From NORP240 sp046047495 (GTDB lineage Bacteria > Pseudomonadota > Gammaproteobacteria > Pseudomonadales > Pseudohongiellaceae): a stretch of DNA of 64,000 nucleotides. The translations under genes were made by a program, and so were the position numbers. Positions 1-7,968 of this stretch are shown here, piece by piece. Within the stretch, counting starts at the first letter, position 1, and each line of letters begins with the position of its first letter. Where the stretch lies: assembly GCA_046047495.1 (NCBI GenBank), contig JBJOHV010000056.1, forward strand, positions 1 to 64,000, given 5' to 3'. The notes under the pieces are model-generated. The model worked only from the letters and a program-made list of their open reading frames with translations, was not told where the DNA came from and did no database searches.

Positions 1-1656
1 GCTGATCATGGGGAAGAAGCGGTTTTCCGGCACACCGTTGTCGCGGAAAAACGCCTGGATGCCCGGTATCTGCTCCCGGGTCACATTCATCATGAAGTGA
101 TTGGGTGTGTTCTCCGGCAGCTGGGCCTGCCAGTCATCGATGAGATCGGTGCGCAACAGGGTCAGCACCAGCAGGGCCATGATGGTGATGGAGAACACCA
201 GCACCTGCAGCACGTTCTGCTTGCGGCGCCGCCGGGTCGCGGACATGGCCAGCTTCCAGGCGCTGCCGGCCTTCATGCCCACCGATCCGCCGGACCGCAG
301 CAACAGGTACGACAATGCCGACAGCAGGACGACGATGCCTGCCACCGCCGCCACCAGAATCGAGGCGAGGACCAGATCCTGGCTGTACCAGAAAACCAGG
401 AACACAGTGCCGATGGCCCCGAACACGTAAGGCACGTTAGGCCCTATCTTGTTCTGGTCGATGTCCTTGCGAAGAACCCGCAGGGGCGCGATGCTGCGCA
501 GAGCCAGCAACGGCGGCAGGGCAAAGGACAGCAGGCAGATGATGGCGGTCAGGGCGCCGATCACGAAGGGTTGCAGACCCGCCGTTGGCAGGTCCACGAG
601 GAGGATGGAGTTCAGCAGCCGCAGGATGCCATGGTGGATGAGCCAGCCCAGCAGCCAGCCGACCGCGATGGCCACCGCCGCCAGGTAGCCCTGAATGGCC
701 AGATAGATGGCGGTAATCTGGCTGGAGGTGCAGCCCAGGGTCTTCAGAATGGCCACATAATCATAGTGACGTTCGCTGTAGCGCTTGGCGGTCAGGGCGA
801 TGGCCACCCCGGCCAGCAACACCGCGAACAGGCTGCCCAGCAGCAGGAAACTTTCCGCCTTGTTGAGGGCATCGGCCACCTCCTCGCTCTCGTCCCGCAC
901 ATCCCGCAGGCGGAAACCGCCGTCGGACTCGGCTCGCAGCCATTCGGCAAACTCATCCAGAGTGGCCTGCTCACCGGCAAACAGATACCGGTAGCTTACC
1001 CGGCTCCCCAGCTGGATCACATTGGTGGCGGGCACGTCAGCGATGTTCAGCATCAGGCGCGGCCCGGCATTGTCCACCATGCCACCCTGCTGACGATCCG
1101 GTTCGGTGATGATGATCCTGCCGACACGCAGTGCCGCCTCGCCCACATAGACCGTGTCACCCACGGCAATCTGCAGCGCCGGCAGCACGCGGGACTCCAG
1201 CCATACTTCACCGGGAGCCGGTCCGCCCGCGATGGGTACACCGTCGGTGAAGGGTCGCTCGGCGACGATCACCTCGCCCCGCAGGGGATAGCCGTCGCTG
1301 ACCGCCTTGGCACCCACCAGCATCTGGCCGTCATCTGAGAAGGCCATGGAGGTGAACGACAGGGTTTCCGCCGTGCGCAGACCCCGCGCCTCGGCTTCCG
1401 CCAGCCACTCACGCGGTGGTTGCTGGCGTCCGCTGAGCACCCGGTCTGCCGCCAGCATATTGGCGGATTCCAGCAACAGGGCTTTTTCCAGGCGGTCGGT
1501 GAACAGCGCGATGCCGGACACCGAGGTCACCGCCATCACCAGCGCCAGGAACAACAGTTTCAGCTCACCGCCCTGCCAGTCGCGCCACAGCAGCATGGCA
1601 GCGAAGCGTAACAGGGACAACCGGCCGGTGCCGGAGGACGGAGGGGTGTCAGCCAT
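1..1656 (-). CDS. ybbP: ABC transporter permease, YbbP/FtsX-like (partial, C-terminus outside window)
   Basis: This is the membrane subunit of an ABC export-type system that works with the ATPase just upstream. The visible part is 552 residues starting at ATG 1656, and the frame stays open to base 1; E. coli YbbP is about 800 residues, so roughly the last third is missing. After a short cytoplasmic start there is a first membrane segment (rich in LLFLALVMAV), a long periplasmic MacB-like region, then several hydrophobic segments (LLLGSLFAVLLAGVAIAL and others) typical of FtsX-like permeases. The start overlaps the ATPase stop by 8 bases, which suggests translational coupling. In E. coli the ybbA-ybbP pair is also divergent from tesA, as here. 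The substrate is not known; lipoprotein or lipid extraction is inference from the family. Confidence 0.9.
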   Translation of the reverse strand, partial: MADTPPSSGTGRLSLLRFAAMLLWRDWQGGELKLLFLALVMAVTSVSGIALFTDRLEKALLLESANMLAADRVLSGRQQPPREWLAEAEARGLRTAETLSFTSMAFSDDGQMLVGAKAVSDGYPLRGEVIVAERPFTDGVPIAGGPAPGEVWLESRVLPALQIAVGDTVYVGEAALRVGRIIITEPDRQQGGMVDNAGPRLMLNIADVPATNVIQLGSRVSYRYLFAGEQATLDEFAEWLRAESDGGFRLRDVRDESEEVADALNKAESFLLLGSLFAVLLAGVAIALTAKRYSERHYDYVAILKTLGCTSSQITAIYLAIQGYLAAVAIAVGWLLGWLIHHGILRLLNSILLVDLPTAGLQPFVIGALTAIICLLSFALPPLLALRSIAPLRVLRKDIDQNKIGPNVPYVFGAIGTVFLVFWYSQDLVLASILVAAVAGIVVLLSALSYLLLRSGGSVGMKAGSAWKLAMSATRRRRKQNVLQVLVFSITIMALLVLTLLRTDLIDDWQAQLPENTPNHFMMNVTREQIPGIQAFFRDNGVPENRFFPMIS

Positions 1657-2332
1657 GCAGGACGGCCTCGCCCTGATCGACCACTTGGCCGGCTACCAGG
1701 GTGATGGCGCGATTACAGCGTTCAGCCAGCCGCACATCGTGGGTCACCAGCACCAGGGTGGTGGCGAACTCGCGGTTGAGATCAAACAGCAGGTCGATGA
1801 CCCGGGCACCGGTGGCGGTGTCCAGGTTGCCGGTGGGCTCGTCGGCAAACAGGATCTTGGCCTGCGAGGCGAAAGCCCGGGCGATGGCAACCCGTTGCTG
1901 CTCGCCACCGGACAGTTGATTGGGGTAGTGGTGCCAGCGGGCTTCCAGGCCGACCCGGCTCAACAACTGGCGGGCTTTCTGCCCCGCCTGCGGGTCACCC
2001 TTGAGCTCGATCGGCAGCATGACATTTTCCAGGGCCGTGAGGCTGGGCAGCAGCTGGAACGACTGGAACACGAATCCCACCAGCCGGCCCCGCAGCATGG
2101 CCCGCTGCTCCTCATCGAGACGGGCCAGGCGGTTGCCGTCCAGGATCACATCACCGGATGTGGGGCTGTCCAGCCCTGCCATCAGGCCCAGCAGGGTGGA
2201 TTTGCCGGAGCCGGAGGCACCCACGATGGCCACCGCTTCGCCCTCGGCGATGTCGATGGATACGTCATGCAGGATGGTCAGGGGACCTTCGCTGGTGGGG
2301 ACTGTCTTGGTCAGATGTTCAGTGCGGATCAT
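1649..2332 (-). CDS. ybbA: ABC transporter ATP-binding protein, YbbA/LolD type
   Basis: This 227-residue cytoplasmic ATPase drives the YbbP-type permease encoded next. It shows a Walker A (GASGSGKST near residue 38), the Q-loop (VFQSFQLLP), the ABC signature LSGGEQQRVAIARA, Walker B ILFADEPTGNLD and the switch His in VTHD. The length matches the LolD/MacB/YbbA group. It is divergent from tesA with about 150 bases between the starts, so a shared promoter region is likely. No transmembrane part is fused. LolD is the main alternative, but the divergent tesA neighbour and the single large FtsX-like partner favour YbbA. Confidence 0.92.
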   Translation of the reverse strand: MIRTEHLTKTVPTSEGPLTILHDVSIDIAEGEAVAIVGASGSGKSTLLGLMAGLDSPTSGDVILDGNRLARLDEEQRAMLRGRLVGFVFQSFQLLPSLTALENVMLPIELKGDPQAGQKARQLLSRVGLEARWHHYPNQLSGGEQQRVAIARAFASQAKILFADEPTGNLDTATGARVIDLLFDLNREFATTLVLVTHDVRLAERCNRAITLVAGQVVDQGEAVLHG

Positions 2333-2480
2333 GGGCTGGCATTATAGTCGCATTGTTTGCGGTCTTTCATCGGGTGCAGTCCGGGTAAATACGCCGTTGG
2401 CCGCAGTCCTGGATTGCAATGACCCGGCGGGTGGTTAGAATTGCCGCTGATCGATGGAATGGAACCCTGTGGAGTTGCCC

Positions 2481-3140
2481 ATGTTGCATGTTCGACATCA
2501 TGCCTGGCACACCCTGACGGCACTGCTGCTGAGCCTGTCTTTGCTGGCAGCGCCGGCGGCTGCCAATGACCCGACTGTCACACTGATGGTCTACGGTGAC
2601 AGCCTCAGTGCCGCCTACGGCATGGAGGAATCCCAGGGCTGGGTGGCGCTGTTGGCCGCGCGTGTCAAGGAGACGGGGCTCCCGGTGACCGTGGTGAACG
2701 GCAGTGTCAGCGGCGAAACCACCAGCGGCGGCCTGGCCCGCCTGCCGGCCATGCTGGACAGTTACCGGCCGGATCTGGTGATTCTGGAGCTGGGGGGCAA
2801 TGACGGCCTGCGGGGCCTGCCCCTGGGCATCATCCGTGACAATCTGGGCGCCATGGTCGACCTGGCCCAGGCCGCCGGCGCGGAAGTCCTGCTGGCGGGT
2901 ATCCAGATCCCTCCCAACTATGGCCCCCGCTACACCACCCCGTTTTTCGAGCAGTACGCCGATATCGCCAGGGAACGGCAACTGCCCCTGGTGCCGTTTC
3001 TGATCGATGGCATACCTCAGCAGCCGGAGTTGATGCAGGACGACGGCATTCACCCCAGGGCGGAAGCCCAGTCAATGATTCTGGACAATGTGTGGCCGGT
3101 GCTGGAGCCGCTGCTGCGCCGGGAGGCCAGCGCCGATTAG
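2481..3140 (+). CDS. tesA: Arylesterase / acyl-CoA thioesterase I (TesA), SGNH hydrolase
   Basis: This periplasmic multifunctional esterase hydrolyses acyl thioesters and esters. Blocks of the GDSL/SGNH family are visible: VYGDSLSAAYG with the nucleophile Ser41, the block II Gly in SVSGETTSGG, the block III GGND, and the Asp-His pair in DGIHP near the C-terminus. A signal peptide covers about residues 1-28 and ends APAAAND. ATG 2481 was chosen because GGAG lies 6 bases upstream; an in-frame ATG at 2454 lacks such a site. The 219-residue length fits TesA (208 in E. coli). Its stop TAG overlaps the stop of the convergent acetyltransferase gene within the four bases TTAG. Confidence 0.95.
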   Translation: MLHVRHHAWHTLTALLLSLSLLAAPAAANDPTVTLMVYGDSLSAAYGMEESQGWVALLAARVKETGLPVTVVNGSVSGETTSGGLARLPAMLDSYRPDLVILELGGNDGLRGLPLGIIRDNLGAMVDLAQAAGAEVLLAGIQIPPNYGPRYTTPFFEQYADIARERQLPLVPFLIDGIPQQPELMQDDGIHPRAEAQSMILDNVWPVLEPLLRREASAD

Positions 3141-3556
3141 GCGGCTTCCTCGAGTTGCAGGCGGATGTGGTTCTGGTGGATGAGATCGAAGCCGGAGCCG
3201 GCATACCATTTGCGCAAAGCGTCAACATCCCCTTTGGCCTCGCCGTAGATGGCGGAAACCCGGGCCTCGCGGCAAAAGCGCACCACCTCATGCAGCAGCG
3301 CGGAACCCACGCCCCGATTGCGATAGGCCTCTGAAACCTCGATGTTTTTCAGGTAATACGTGATGCCCGGCGCGGTCATCTCACCGGTCTCGTCTGCCAC
3401 CAGGGTATGGGCCAGGGGCCGCCCGGTGGTGCGGGTGCTGAGGTGGGCGTAGGCAATGGCATTGGGCCCGCTGTACACCTCGAAGAAAAGGCGCGGGCCA
3501 AGTGCCAGGGGTTGCCGCAGGCGCAAATCGGGCATTTCACAATGTAATGTCGTCAT
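3137..3556 (-). CDS. GNAT-family N-acetyltransferase
   Basis: This small 139-residue protein is predicted to transfer acetyl from acetyl-CoA to an amine of unknown identity. Motif A of the GNAT fold is clear near residues 70-90: a beta strand (YYLKNIEVSE) followed by the pyrophosphate-binding loop YRNRGVGSALLHEV. Motif B follows with DALRKWYAGSGF. The gene is convergent with tesA and shares four 3' bases with it. It is the last gene of a minus-strand run, 44 bases after the zinc-ribbon membrane protein. The ribosome site at ATG 3556 is weak; an internal ATG at 3535 is an alternative. Confidence 0.82.
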   Translation of the reverse strand: MTTLHCEMPDLRLRQPLALGPRLFFEVYSGPNAIAYAHLSTRTTGRPLAHTLVADETGEMTAPGITYYLKNIEVSEAYRNRGVGSALLHEVVRFCREARVSAIYGEAKGDVDALRKWYAGSGFDLIHQNHIRLQLEEAA

Positions 3557-3600
3557 AAATTCAATTTACCGCCAAGCGATGTGGCATAGCGTGACAGACA

Positions 3601-4371
3601 TCACAGTTTGTTGCCGCGTTTCAGGCTGCGGTAGTAGCGCAGCAGCAGGATGGCACCCCACACCAGGGCCAAAAGTACGACACCCGACCCCGCCAGATCG
3701 ACACTGTTGGCGATCACCTGATCCTGCTGCAGCAGGCCCAGCTGTCGCAGGATATTGGCCCAGTAGTGGGAACCCGGAGTGTCGGCACCGGTGCCGCCGC
3801 CCAGCAGGGGCAGGCGCAGCGCCCGGGCATCGGCGATATAAGGTGCCAGGTCCATCAGACTCTGGCCGGTCCACCACAGGCAAAGGGCGGCACCCATTCC
3901 GTCCCGGTTTACCAGCAGAAACGCCAGCATGAGGCCCAGGGGCATCAGCACCTGGAACAGACTGCCCCCCAGGATGGTCATGAAGCGGCCGAAGGGGATG
4001 AACAGCATGTGGCCAGCCTCGTGAAACACCAGATTGATGTTGTGCATGAAGGAACCGCCGATCTCGTTGCTGGCCACTTCCAGTCCGATGAAATACCAGC
4101 CCCACAGGGCAAACACCGCCAACAACCCGGCGTAACCCGACCACTCCAGCCAGCCCAGATCGGCCCGGGGCGGCGGCAGGAAGAAATCCTCCAGATGGCT
4201 GGCCAGGGAACCGCCGGCTTCACTGCGACCCAGAGCCGCCGGCTGCGCCGCATCAGCCACCAGGGCCTTGAGCCATTTGCTGAACAGCAGCCCACAGGCG
4301 GGGCATTGATCCTCGGGAGCCGTGTCCTGGGGAGCGCGGCGATAGCCGCATTTGGGGCAGGTCTTGTACAT
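3601..4371 (-). CDS. Zinc-ribbon plus HEAGH integral membrane protein (putative M50-like peptidase)
   Basis: This 256-residue protein begins with a rubredoxin-like zinc ribbon (CPKCG at Cys5/Cys8 and CPACG at Cys23/Cys26). A linker leads to a membrane domain with about four to five hydrophobic segments. Near residue 117 it carries HEAGH, the HExxH zinc motif of site-2-protease (M50) type membrane metallopeptidases, embedded in or next to a membrane segment. The family is usually annotated only as a zinc ribbon domain protein. A later Asp-containing segment (SLMDLAPYIADA) could supply the third metal ligand, as the LDG motif does in M50; that is inference. The gene starts 14 bases after the upstream periplasmic protein gene. 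Substrate unknown. Confidence 0.75.
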   Translation of the reverse strand: MYKTCPKCGYRRAPQDTAPEDQCPACGLLFSKWLKALVADAAQPAALGRSEAGGSLASHLEDFFLPPPRADLGWLEWSGYAGLLAVFALWGWYFIGLEVASNEIGGSFMHNINLVFHEAGHMLFIPFGRFMTILGGSLFQVLMPLGLMLAFLLVNRDGMGAALCLWWTGQSLMDLAPYIADARALRLPLLGGGTGADTPGSHYWANILRQLGLLQQDQVIANSVDLAGSGVVLLALVWGAILLLRYYRSLKRGNKL

Positions 4372-4385
4372 GGACCCAGTGTAAG

Positions 4386-5063
4386 TCAGGGTCGGCCCAG
4401 GCGGTAACTGCCATTGTTGCCCCGGGAGTCCTCGTAATGATTGTCACGGCGGGTTTCCGTATCACGGCGGATAGAATCCCTGTGTTCTTCCGCCTCCCGC
4501 CGGTAACGGCGCTCCTGCACCGGGCTGCGGTGATCCCAGTCATCCCGGCGGCCGCGGTCGTTGCGTTCAAAGAAGTAAACCTGGGGAGGTGGCGCCACAT
4601 AAACCCGCGGTCGCGAGGGATAGCGATAAGCCGTGGCATAGCCCGGATCCAGGTAGATTGACTGCCGCACCGCCACCAGATCGCCATACAGCAGGGCGAT
4701 GGAATCAAAGCCCAGGCCGACGAGACCGCCGCGGCCGCCACCGGCCACCAGCACGGCAGATTCCAGGCGCAGATACTGACGCTGCACGTCATTGAACTGG
4801 GCGCTCAGGTAGGCGGCGGAGCGTTGTCTGGCGAGGCTGTCACGCAGTTGCCCGGCCTTCAGGCTCAGCTGGCGGGCTTGGTGGCTGAGTGTGCCGTAAC
4901 CGCGCTGGTAGCGCAGCTCGTCGGCAAAGCGGCCACTGGCCTGCTCCAGCTGACCTGCAAGGCGGGACATTTCCCAATCGCTGGCCAGCGCCAGCGGGGT
5001 GCTGAGCAGTAATACGCCGGTCAAAAGATACCGGATGAATGGTCTGAGGGGTGATCCTGCCAT
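4386..5063 (-). CDS. Periplasmic protein of unknown function with charged C-terminal tail
   Basis: I do not recognise a family. The 225-residue product starts with a Sec signal peptide (about residues 1-28, ending LALASDW). The middle is alpha-helical and rich in Gln/Leu/Ala (residues 30-105), followed by a Gly-rich hydrophobic stretch (VAGGGRGGLVGLGF). From about residue 150 the sequence becomes strongly charged and low in complexity (Arg, Asp, Glu, Asn, His). The start has a good ribosome site, AGGAGAGG, close to ATG 5063. It lies 67 bases downstream of pdxJ on the same strand and 14 bases before the zinc-ribbon membrane gene, so the latter two may be made together. Confidence 0.72.
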   Translation of the reverse strand: MAGSPLRPFIRYLLTGVLLLSTPLALASDWEMSRLAGQLEQASGRFADELRYQRGYGTLSHQARQLSLKAGQLRDSLARQRSAAYLSAQFNDVQRQYLRLESAVLVAGGGRGGLVGLGFDSIALLYGDLVAVRQSIYLDPGYATAYRYPSRPRVYVAPPPQVYFFERNDRGRRDDWDHRSPVQERRYRREAEEHRDSIRRDTETRRDNHYEDSRGNNGSYRLGRP

Positions 5064-5130
5064 GGTCCTCTCCTGTCGGTGGGTGTGGAGGGCATGGGGT
5101 CAATCTAGGGGAGCCACCCTGAACCCGGAC

Positions 5131-5871
5131 TTAATCGGCGTTCACGGCTCCGGTGATGGCGAGATAGCGGGACAGCACGGTGCCCAGTCCCATTTCCAGG
5201 CATTCCACCACCAGGGCATGCCCGATGGAGACCTCCAGGATGCCCGGGATCTGCAGGAAACGTGGCAGGTTGTCCAGATTCAGATCGTGTCCCGCATTGA
5301 GGCCCAATCCCCAATGGCCGGCCCGCGCAGCCGCCTGGCGGTATTTCTCGAACACTCCATCCTCGCTCACGGTGCCAAAAGCGGCGGCAAATTCCTCCGT
5401 ATACAGCTCGATACGGTCCGCGCCGGTGGCCGGTACTGCATCGATCTCGGCCGGGTCCGGGTCCATGAACAGACTGCTGCGGATACCGGCCCTGCGCAGG
5501 CGCAGCACCGTGGTGGTCAGCAAGTCACCGTGGCGGGAGGCTCGCCAGCCGTGATCGGAAGTCAACTGACCCGGTGCGTCGGGCACCAGGGTGCACTGGG
5601 CCGGCGCAGCCTGCTCCACCAGATCCAGAAACGCCTCGGACGGATAGCCCTCGATATTGAACTCCACCTGGGGATGCCCGCGCAGCAGGGCGCTGATCTG
5701 CGATACGTCCCGCCGGGTGATATGGCGTTCGTCCGGACGCGGGTGCACGGTGATGCCCCGTACACCCATGGCGATGCACCGCTCGATGAAGCCGGTGACG
5801 GACGGGAAGTCCCGACCCCGGGAATTGCGCAGCAGTGCGATCTTGTTGACGTTGACACTGAGCAGGGTCAT
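5131..5871 (-). CDS. pdxJ: Pyridoxine 5'-phosphate synthase PdxJ
   Basis: PdxJ catalyses the last step of de novo vitamin B6 synthesis: it condenses 3-amino-2-oxopropyl phosphate with deoxyxylulose 5-phosphate to form pyridoxine 5'-phosphate. The 246-residue length is standard for the TIM-barrel family. Diagnostic segments are LSVNVNKIALLRNSRG at the N-terminus (phosphate site), GITVHPRPDERHI (catalytic His and Arg), and GLGLNAGHDLN near residue 190. Its ATG overlaps the stop of the upstream hydrolase by one base (TGATG), so translation is probably coupled. It forms a minus-strand operon with the hydrolase and bcp; E. coli pdxJ lies in the era-recO-pdxJ region, which is not seen here. Confidence 0.97.
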   Translation of the reverse strand: MTLLSVNVNKIALLRNSRGRDFPSVTGFIERCIAMGVRGITVHPRPDERHITRRDVSQISALLRGHPQVEFNIEGYPSEAFLDLVEQAAPAQCTLVPDAPGQLTSDHGWRASRHGDLLTTTVLRLRRAGIRSSLFMDPDPAEIDAVPATGADRIELYTEEFAAAFGTVSEDGVFEKYRQAAARAGHWGLGLNAGHDLNLDNLPRFLQIPGILEVSIGHALVVECLEMGLGTVLSRYLAITGAVNAD

Positions 5872-6665
5872 CAGGGGGCTTCCCTGTCGAGAAAATCGGA
5901 CACCACCTTGTTGAAGGTGGGCGGCTTGTCGGCATGCAACCAGTGACCGGCGCCCATGATGATCTTGAGCTCAGCCCTGGGGAACAGGGCCATGATGGCA
6001 TCCCGGTGCTCCTCGCCTATATAGTGCGAGTCGGCACCCTTTATGAAGAGAGTGGGTTTGTCGAAAGGCGTCGTGCCAACAGGTTTTGCGCGCAGGGCGT
6101 CGTAATTCTGCTTGAGCGCCGGGAGATTGAAACGCCAGCGGAATCCGCCTGGCCCGCTCTTGACCAGATTGGCCAGCAGGAACTTGCGCACGGCCTCGTT
6201 GGGAATGAGCCCGGCCATGCCGTGGTCGGCTTCCTCGCGGGAGCTGACGGTGCGGGGATCGATGGACTCCAGAGCCTGGAAAATCTCCTCATGTCCCTCT
6301 TTGGCCGCGCGGGCGGCCGAGTAATCCACCGGGGCGATGTCTGCCACCAGCAGGCAGCGCACCCGCTCGGGATGGGACAGGGCCAACTGCATGGCGACCT
6401 TGCCGCCCATGGAGTGCCCCAGGATACAGGCCTCGGCGATGCCATGATCGTCCATGAAACGCAGCACATCGCCAGCCATCGCGGGATAGTCCATGAGCTC
6501 GTGGTGGGGAGACCCGCCGTGGTTGCGCAGATCCAGGGCATAGACGGTGAAGCGCTCCCCCAATTGCCTGCTGTGCCAATTCCAGTTGCTGAGACTGCCG
6601 AACAGCCCGTGCAGGATCAACAACGGGGGTCCTGCATCACCATAACGTTTTGCGTTGAGTTGCAT
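5871..6665 (-). CDS. Alpha/beta-fold hydrolase (YbfF-like esterase)
   Basis: This 264-residue cytoplasmic hydrolase is predicted to act on esters or acyl thioesters. The oxyanion loop HGLFGSLSNW sits near residue 19, the nucleophile elbow GHSMGG near residue 85, the acidic residue probably in IKGADSHY, and the catalytic His in GAGHWLH near residue 242. The layout and length match the YbfF esterase family; the true substrate cannot be read from the sequence. The gene begins 8 bases after bcp and its stop overlaps the pdxJ start by one base. There is no signal peptide. Confidence 0.88.
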   Translation of the reverse strand: MQLNAKRYGDAGPPLLILHGLFGSLSNWNWHSRQLGERFTVYALDLRNHGGSPHHELMDYPAMAGDVLRFMDDHGIAEACILGHSMGGKVAMQLALSHPERVRCLLVADIAPVDYSAARAAKEGHEEIFQALESIDPRTVSSREEADHGMAGLIPNEAVRKFLLANLVKSGPGGFRWRFNLPALKQNYDALRAKPVGTTPFDKPTLFIKGADSHYIGEEHRDAIMALFPRAELKIIMGAGHWLHADKPPTFNKVVSDFLDREAP

Positions 6666-6673
6666 GCCGGTGC

Positions 6674-7150
6674 TTAGCTCAATTGTTCTTTGATGATGGC
6701 GATGACGTCATCGTGGTGGGTCTTGGTGTTCACCTTGTCCATGATATGGGCGATGCGACCCTCCTTGTTGATGATGAAGGTGGTGCGCAGAATACCCATG
6801 TATTCGCGGCCCATGAATTTTTTCATGCCCCACACACCGTATTTTTCCGCCACAGCATGGTCCTCGTCGGACAACAGGGTGAAATTCAATTTGTCCTTCT
6901 CGATGAACTTGGCCAGTTTCTTCACCGGGTCGGGGCTCACACCCAATACCACGGTGTCCAGCCTGGCCAGGGTCTTTTGACTGTCCCGCAGTCCGCAGGC
7001 CTGCACGGTGCAGCCCGGTGTCATGGCCTTGGGGTAAAAATACAACACCACGTGCCTGCTGCCCTTGAAGTCCTTGAGACTGACGGGCTTGCCGTCCTGA
7101 TCGTGCAGGGTGAAGGCAGGTGCAAGATTGCCGGTCTTGATCGCGGCCAT
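6674..7150 (-). CDS. bcp: Thioredoxin-dependent peroxiredoxin Bcp
   Basis: Bcp reduces peroxides using thioredoxin. The 158-residue product has the PrxQ/Bcp active site TPGCTVQACGLRD, with peroxidatic Cys47 and a resolving Cys52 five residues on, as in E. coli Bcp. ATG 7150 was chosen because AGGGAGGA lies just upstream and the product then matches family length; the frame is open a further 66 bases. It is the first gene of the bcp-hydrolase-pdxJ run and is divergent from the sirtuin gene, with 94 bases between the two starts that must hold both promoters. Confidence 0.96.
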   Translation of the reverse strand: MAAIKTGNLAPAFTLHDQDGKPVSLKDFKGSRHVVLYFYPKAMTPGCTVQACGLRDSQKTLARLDTVVLGVSPDPVKKLAKFIEKDKLNFTLLSDEDHAVAEKYGVWGMKKFMGREYMGILRTTFIINKEGRIAHIMDKVNTKTHHDDVIAIIKEQLS

Positions 7151-7244
7151 GGAACGAGTCCTCCCTGGAGGTGGTCGGGGTGGTGAAAGGGCGCTGATTA
7201 TAGCCTGTCCTGCCAAGCCCGGGGCAACCTGCTATGATGCCGCC

Positions 7245-7967
7245 ATGTCGAAACCCAAGCATTCCGTGGTTGTACTCACCGGCGCCGGCATCTCTGCGGA
7301 GTCGGGCATTCAGACTTTCCGCGCCGCCGACGGCCTGTGGGAGGAACACGCCATCGAGGACGTGGCCACACCCGAGGGGTTTTTGCGCAACCCAAGCCTG
7401 GTGTACGAGTTCTACAACCAGCGGCGCCGCAAGCTGCTGGCGGATGACATCAAGCCCAACACGGCCCACTTCGCCCTGGCCCGCTTCGAGCAGCAGTTTC
7501 CGGGCGACTTCCTGTTGGTCACCCAGAACATCGACAACCTTCACGAGCGGGCCGGCAGCCGCAACCTGATCCACATGCATGGCGAGCTGCTGAAGATGCG
7601 CTGCGAGAATTCCCAGCTGGTATTCGATATCCGCGACGATCTGAACTTCGACACCGTGTGCCGCTGCTGCAAGTCCCCGGGCAATCTGCGACCCCATATC
7701 GTCTGGTTTGGCGAGATGCCCATGGGCATGGCCAGGATCAATCAGGCCCTGGAGGCCTGTGATCTGTTCATTGCCATCGGCACCTCGGGCCTGGTGTATC
7801 CGGCGGCGGGCTTCTATCAGACCGCCAGGCTGGCCCGTGCCCACACGGTGGAACTCAACCTGGAACGCACCCGCTCCAGCTTCGACGAACACATCTGCGG
7901 GCCGGCCTCGGTGATGGTGCCAGCCTACCTGGATTCCCTGCTGAGTCCCCGTCCGGGCGCTGCCTGA
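7245..7967 (+). CDS. cobB: NAD-dependent protein deacylase, class III sirtuin (CobB-like)
   Basis: Sirtuins remove acyl groups from protein lysines while consuming NAD+. The 240-residue product has the Rossmann NAD loop GAGISAESGI, the TQNIDNLHERAG motif, the catalytic His in HMHGE, and a compact zinc site (Cys after MR and the CRCC cluster) laid out as in E. coli CobB. Tyr57 and Arg60 in the YNQR segment form the Y-x-x-R pair typical of class III enzymes (Sirt5-like), so desuccinylase or demalonylase activity is expected along with deacetylase activity. ATG 7245 gives a family-length protein; upstream in-frame starts would overlap bcp. It is convergent with uup. Confidence 0.95.
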   Translation: MSKPKHSVVVLTGAGISAESGIQTFRAADGLWEEHAIEDVATPEGFLRNPSLVYEFYNQRRRKLLADDIKPNTAHFALARFEQQFPGDFLLVTQNIDNLHERAGSRNLIHMHGELLKMRCENSQLVFDIRDDLNFDTVCRCCKSPGNLRPHIVWFGEMPMGMARINQALEACDLFIAIGTSGLVYPAAGFYQTARLARAHTVELNLERTRSSFDEHICGPASVMVPAYLDSLLSPRPGAA

Positions 7968-7968
7968 T

